Assembly (NCBI GenBank): GCA_030632745.1
Contig: DAOVUE010000066.1
Span: 1-7,497 of the forward strand
Direction: 5' to 3'
DNA from: Pseudomonadota bacterium
GTDB taxonomy: Bacteria > Pseudomonadota > Gammaproteobacteria > GRL18
DNA length: 7,497 nt
In this document: positions 5,455 to 7,497 of the stretch, in pieces
Layout: each line of letters begins with the position of its first letter
How positions within the stretch are numbered: position 1 is the stretch's first letter
Position numbers and translations under genes: made by a program
Notes under the pieces: generated by a model
What the model saw: only the letters and a program-made list of their open reading frames with translations
The model's database searches: none
What the model was told of the DNA's origin: nothing

Positions 5455-7497
5455 ATGCTTAAAAACTTTACTGCTTTTTTTATTTTCTTGTGGATAAACC
5501 TGTGTTTAACTACGGTTTATGCCAGTTCAATCGCTTATTCAATTAAAGTCAATATCGATCCGCAAAATAAAATATTGCACGGTGAGGTTGAAATAAGCCC
5601 GCAGCGTTCCTTGTCTATAGACCTATCCGGACTGGAAAAAGTTAAGCTGAATGGCCGGCAGCTTCAGCAAACGGCAGCAACGCTCCTGCCCTTAGCGGCA
5701 GGGCAAAAGCACCTCATTCAATATCAATATCCGCTTAACTCCTATTCAGCCTATAGTGATAATGAAAATGTGGTTTTATCCGGTGCGTGGTATCCACAAA
5801 TCAACGAACTGGCCAGCTATCACCTGACGGTTACTTTACCAAAAGGATTTCAGGCAATATCCGAAGCCAATAAAATTGAAGCACGGGAGATCGATGGGCA
5901 GCGTATTGAGTATCGTTTTTATTTTCCGCATGTGCTGAATCACTTAAGCTTAGCCGCATCAAAAAACTACCAGTCAAAGTTTATTGACTATGAAGGTATT
6001 CGGATTGAAACCTGGTTTATGCCGGCCAATGCACATTTGATGGATAACTACCTGCAGCATGCCGCCGATTACTTAAAATTATACCAGGAATTATTAGGCG
6101 ACTATCCCTACCAGCGTTTTGCTATCGTTGAAAGTCCTCTTCCCAGTGGCAATTCCATGCCTACTTATACCTTATTGGGCAGTCGGGTTATAGCCTTACC
6201 CTTTATTGTAAAGACATCGCTTGGACATGAAATTCTGCATCAATGGTTTGGTAATAGTGTTTATGTGGACCATCAATATGGCAACTGGTGTGAGGGATTA
6301 ACCAATTATCTGGCCGATTATTATTATGCTGAGCAAAACGGGCAGGGTACAGAATATCGTAAAGGTATGCTGCGTCAATATGCGGCTTATGTTAATAATG
6401 AAAACACTTTTCCAGTGCGAAAGTTCATTTCCCGTAGTGACAAAGTCAGTAGTGCCATCGGTTATTCCAAAGTCGCCATGATTTTTCATCAGTTACGACA
6501 ACATTATGGTAACGATGATTTTATTCAGGCCTTACAAAACTTTATAGCCGCTAATCAGTTTCAAAAAGCGTCCTGGCATGATTTACAAAAGCAATTTGAA
6601 GCCATCGACGGCCAGCCCATGTATGACGATTTTCAAGCCTGGCTGACACGTACTGATATTGCGAGCATTACTATTAGTCAGGCAGCCGAACTGGAACTGG
6701 CGCAGGGTAAATTGTGGTTAAAGTTCTCTTTGCAGCAAAGCAGGCCTTATCATTTACATTTACCCCTGACGCTTAATTTTGAGAATAATAAGCAGCAGAC
6801 AATGATACTGCATTTTACCCGACAGCAGCAGGATTTCCAGATTGAAGTATCCGATCCCCCTGTTTCAGCTTATCTTGATCCTGACTACCACTTGATACGT
6901 GAGCTTAATAATAGCGAAAGAGTGCCCGATTTGGCCTGGCTCATGGGTAGAAAATCGATACTGCTTGTAGTCGATGAAGATAAGGATACTATTTATCAGG
7001 CACTGATTAAAAATCTGGGTATAAAAAATATCACCACTATCAGCCCCTCGGCAATCAGTTTTGCGCAGATTCAATCTCACTCCCTGATTATTGCCGGTGA
7101 AAATAATTCTTTGAGCGACAGCCTGTTTGCTGAACCAGCGCAAAAAAAACTCACCGCAGATGTTGAATTATACGTCAGGCGTAATCCCTACAATGAGGAT
7201 GAAGTGATTGCTCTGGTCAACGCAAAAGATGTAAAACAGGCACAATTGGCTGCCCATAAACTTCAGCATTATGGAAAGTACAGTCATCTGCAATTTATTA
7301 ACGGCAAGATACAACTCAAGCAGATTGCTGATGCGGATAAGGGTATCAAGCTCTTTGAGCAGATACCTTCCCGGGCAGTAAAACCGTCACAGACTCAGTC
7401 ATTGGATGATATTGTCGCCAACCTGAACGATAGAAGAGTTCTGTTAATTGGTGAACAGCATGATCGATTTGAACATCACCTGAATCAATTACAATTA
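5455..7497 (+). CDS. Exported M1-like metallopeptidase fused to a ChaN/Tiki-superfamily domain, 3'-truncated by window
   Basis: The frame is open for 681 codons with no stop, so the gene continues beyond the window. Residues 1-23 form a signal peptide (K3, then a hydrophobic core, cleavage probably after VYA); the Cys at 17 is not in a lipobox, so a periplasmic or surface protein is expected. Residues about 25-190 resemble the beta-rich N-terminal domain of M1 peptidases. The catalytic domain has HEILH (258-262, zinc ligands H258 and H262, general base E259), third ligand E280 in GNWCEGLTNYLADY, and Tyr337 in GYSKVAMIFHQL as likely transition-state Tyr. The usual GxMEN exopeptidase motif is replaced by SGNSMPTYTLLG (231-242). 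Residues about 500-640 (ILLVVDEDKD through HYGKYSHLQF) form a domain I do not recognise. At 663-681 VLLIGEQHDRFEHHLNQLQL opens a ChaN-like (Cofac_haem_bdg, Tiki superfamily) domain: G666, E667, H669, H674, H675. The ATG at 5455 lacks a strong ribosome binding site, but an in-frame TAA at 5449 prevents an earlier start. Substrate unknown. Confidence 0.9.
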   Translation, partial: MLKNFTAFFIFLWINLCLTTVYASSIAYSIKVNIDPQNKILHGEVEISPQRSLSIDLSGLEKVKLNGRQLQQTAATLLPLAAGQKHLIQYQYPLNSYSAYSDNENVVLSGAWYPQINELASYHLTVTLPKGFQAISEANKIEAREIDGQRIEYRFYFPHVLNHLSLAASKNYQSKFIDYEGIRIETWFMPANAHLMDNYLQHAADYLKLYQELLGDYPYQRFAIVESPLPSGNSMPTYTLLGSRVIALPFIVKTSLGHEILHQWFGNSVYVDHQYGNWCEGLTNYLADYYYAEQNGQGTEYRKGMLRQYAAYVNNENTFPVRKFISRSDKVSSAIGYSKVAMIFHQLRQHYGNDDFIQALQNFIAANQFQKASWHDLQKQFEAIDGQPMYDDFQAWLTRTDIASITISQAAELELAQGKLWLKFSLQQSRPYHLHLPLTLNFENNKQQTMILHFTRQQQDFQIEVSDPPVSAYLDPDYHLIRELNNSERVPDLAWLMGRKSILLVVDEDKDTIYQALIKNLGIKNITTISPSAISFAQIQSHSLIIAGENNSLSDSLFAEPAQKKLTADVELYVRRNPYNEDEVIALVNAKDVKQAQLAAHKLQHYGKYSHLQFINGKIQLKQIADADKGIKLFEQIPSRAVKPSQTQSLDDIVANLNDRRVLLIGEQHDRFEHHLNQLQL

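Noticed and set aside
6298..7143. Two minus-strand open frames (6298-6489 and 6865-7143) opposite the M1/ChaN gene
   Set aside because: Both are opposite a continuous plus-strand frame with clear domain motifs; no ribosome binding site or recognisable product supports them.

Overview
The window carries five protein-coding genes, all on the plus strand, with short gaps between the first four. The DNA is moderately AT-rich, and the enzymes look like those of a Gram-negative gammaproteobacterium. The evidence is a FadI/FadJ-type gene order (thiolase, then multifunctional alpha subunit), a signal-peptide-bearing envelope protein ending in a ChaN-like domain, and proteobacterial-style protein motifs. 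I cannot name a genus from the sequence alone.

Positions 1-5288 read as one fatty-acid utilisation operon. It starts with the C-terminal half of a thiolase (1-681, cut by the window edge). Next is a complete FadJ/FadB-like enoyl-CoA hydratase/3-hydroxyacyl-CoA dehydrogenase (711-2783), then a long-chain acyl-CoA synthetase (2832-4652) and a glutathione S-transferase-like protein (4689-5288). The gaps are 29, 48 and 36 nt, and no terminator is visible between the genes. The synthetase activates a fatty acid to its CoA thioester, the FadJ-like enzyme hydrates and oxidises the enoyl-CoA, and the thiolase releases acetyl-CoA. The acyl-CoA dehydrogenase step is not encoded here. The role of the GST-like protein is unknown.

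Positions 5289-5454 are the only sizeable non-coding gap (166 bp). They hold two inverted repeats and a plausible extended -10 promoter, but no canonical rho-independent terminator.

From 5455 to the window end runs an open reading frame with no stop (681 codons visible). It encodes a probably exported protein with a signal peptide, an M1-like (gluzincin) metallopeptidase domain with an intact HEXXH motif, a linker domain I do not recognise, and the first residues of a ChaN/Tiki-superfamily (haem-binding uptake) domain. This two-domain architecture is the most interesting item in the window. It probably belongs to an existing but poorly characterised family rather than being a wholly new system. 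I see no tRNA, rRNA, CRISPR array, insertion sequence or phage element.
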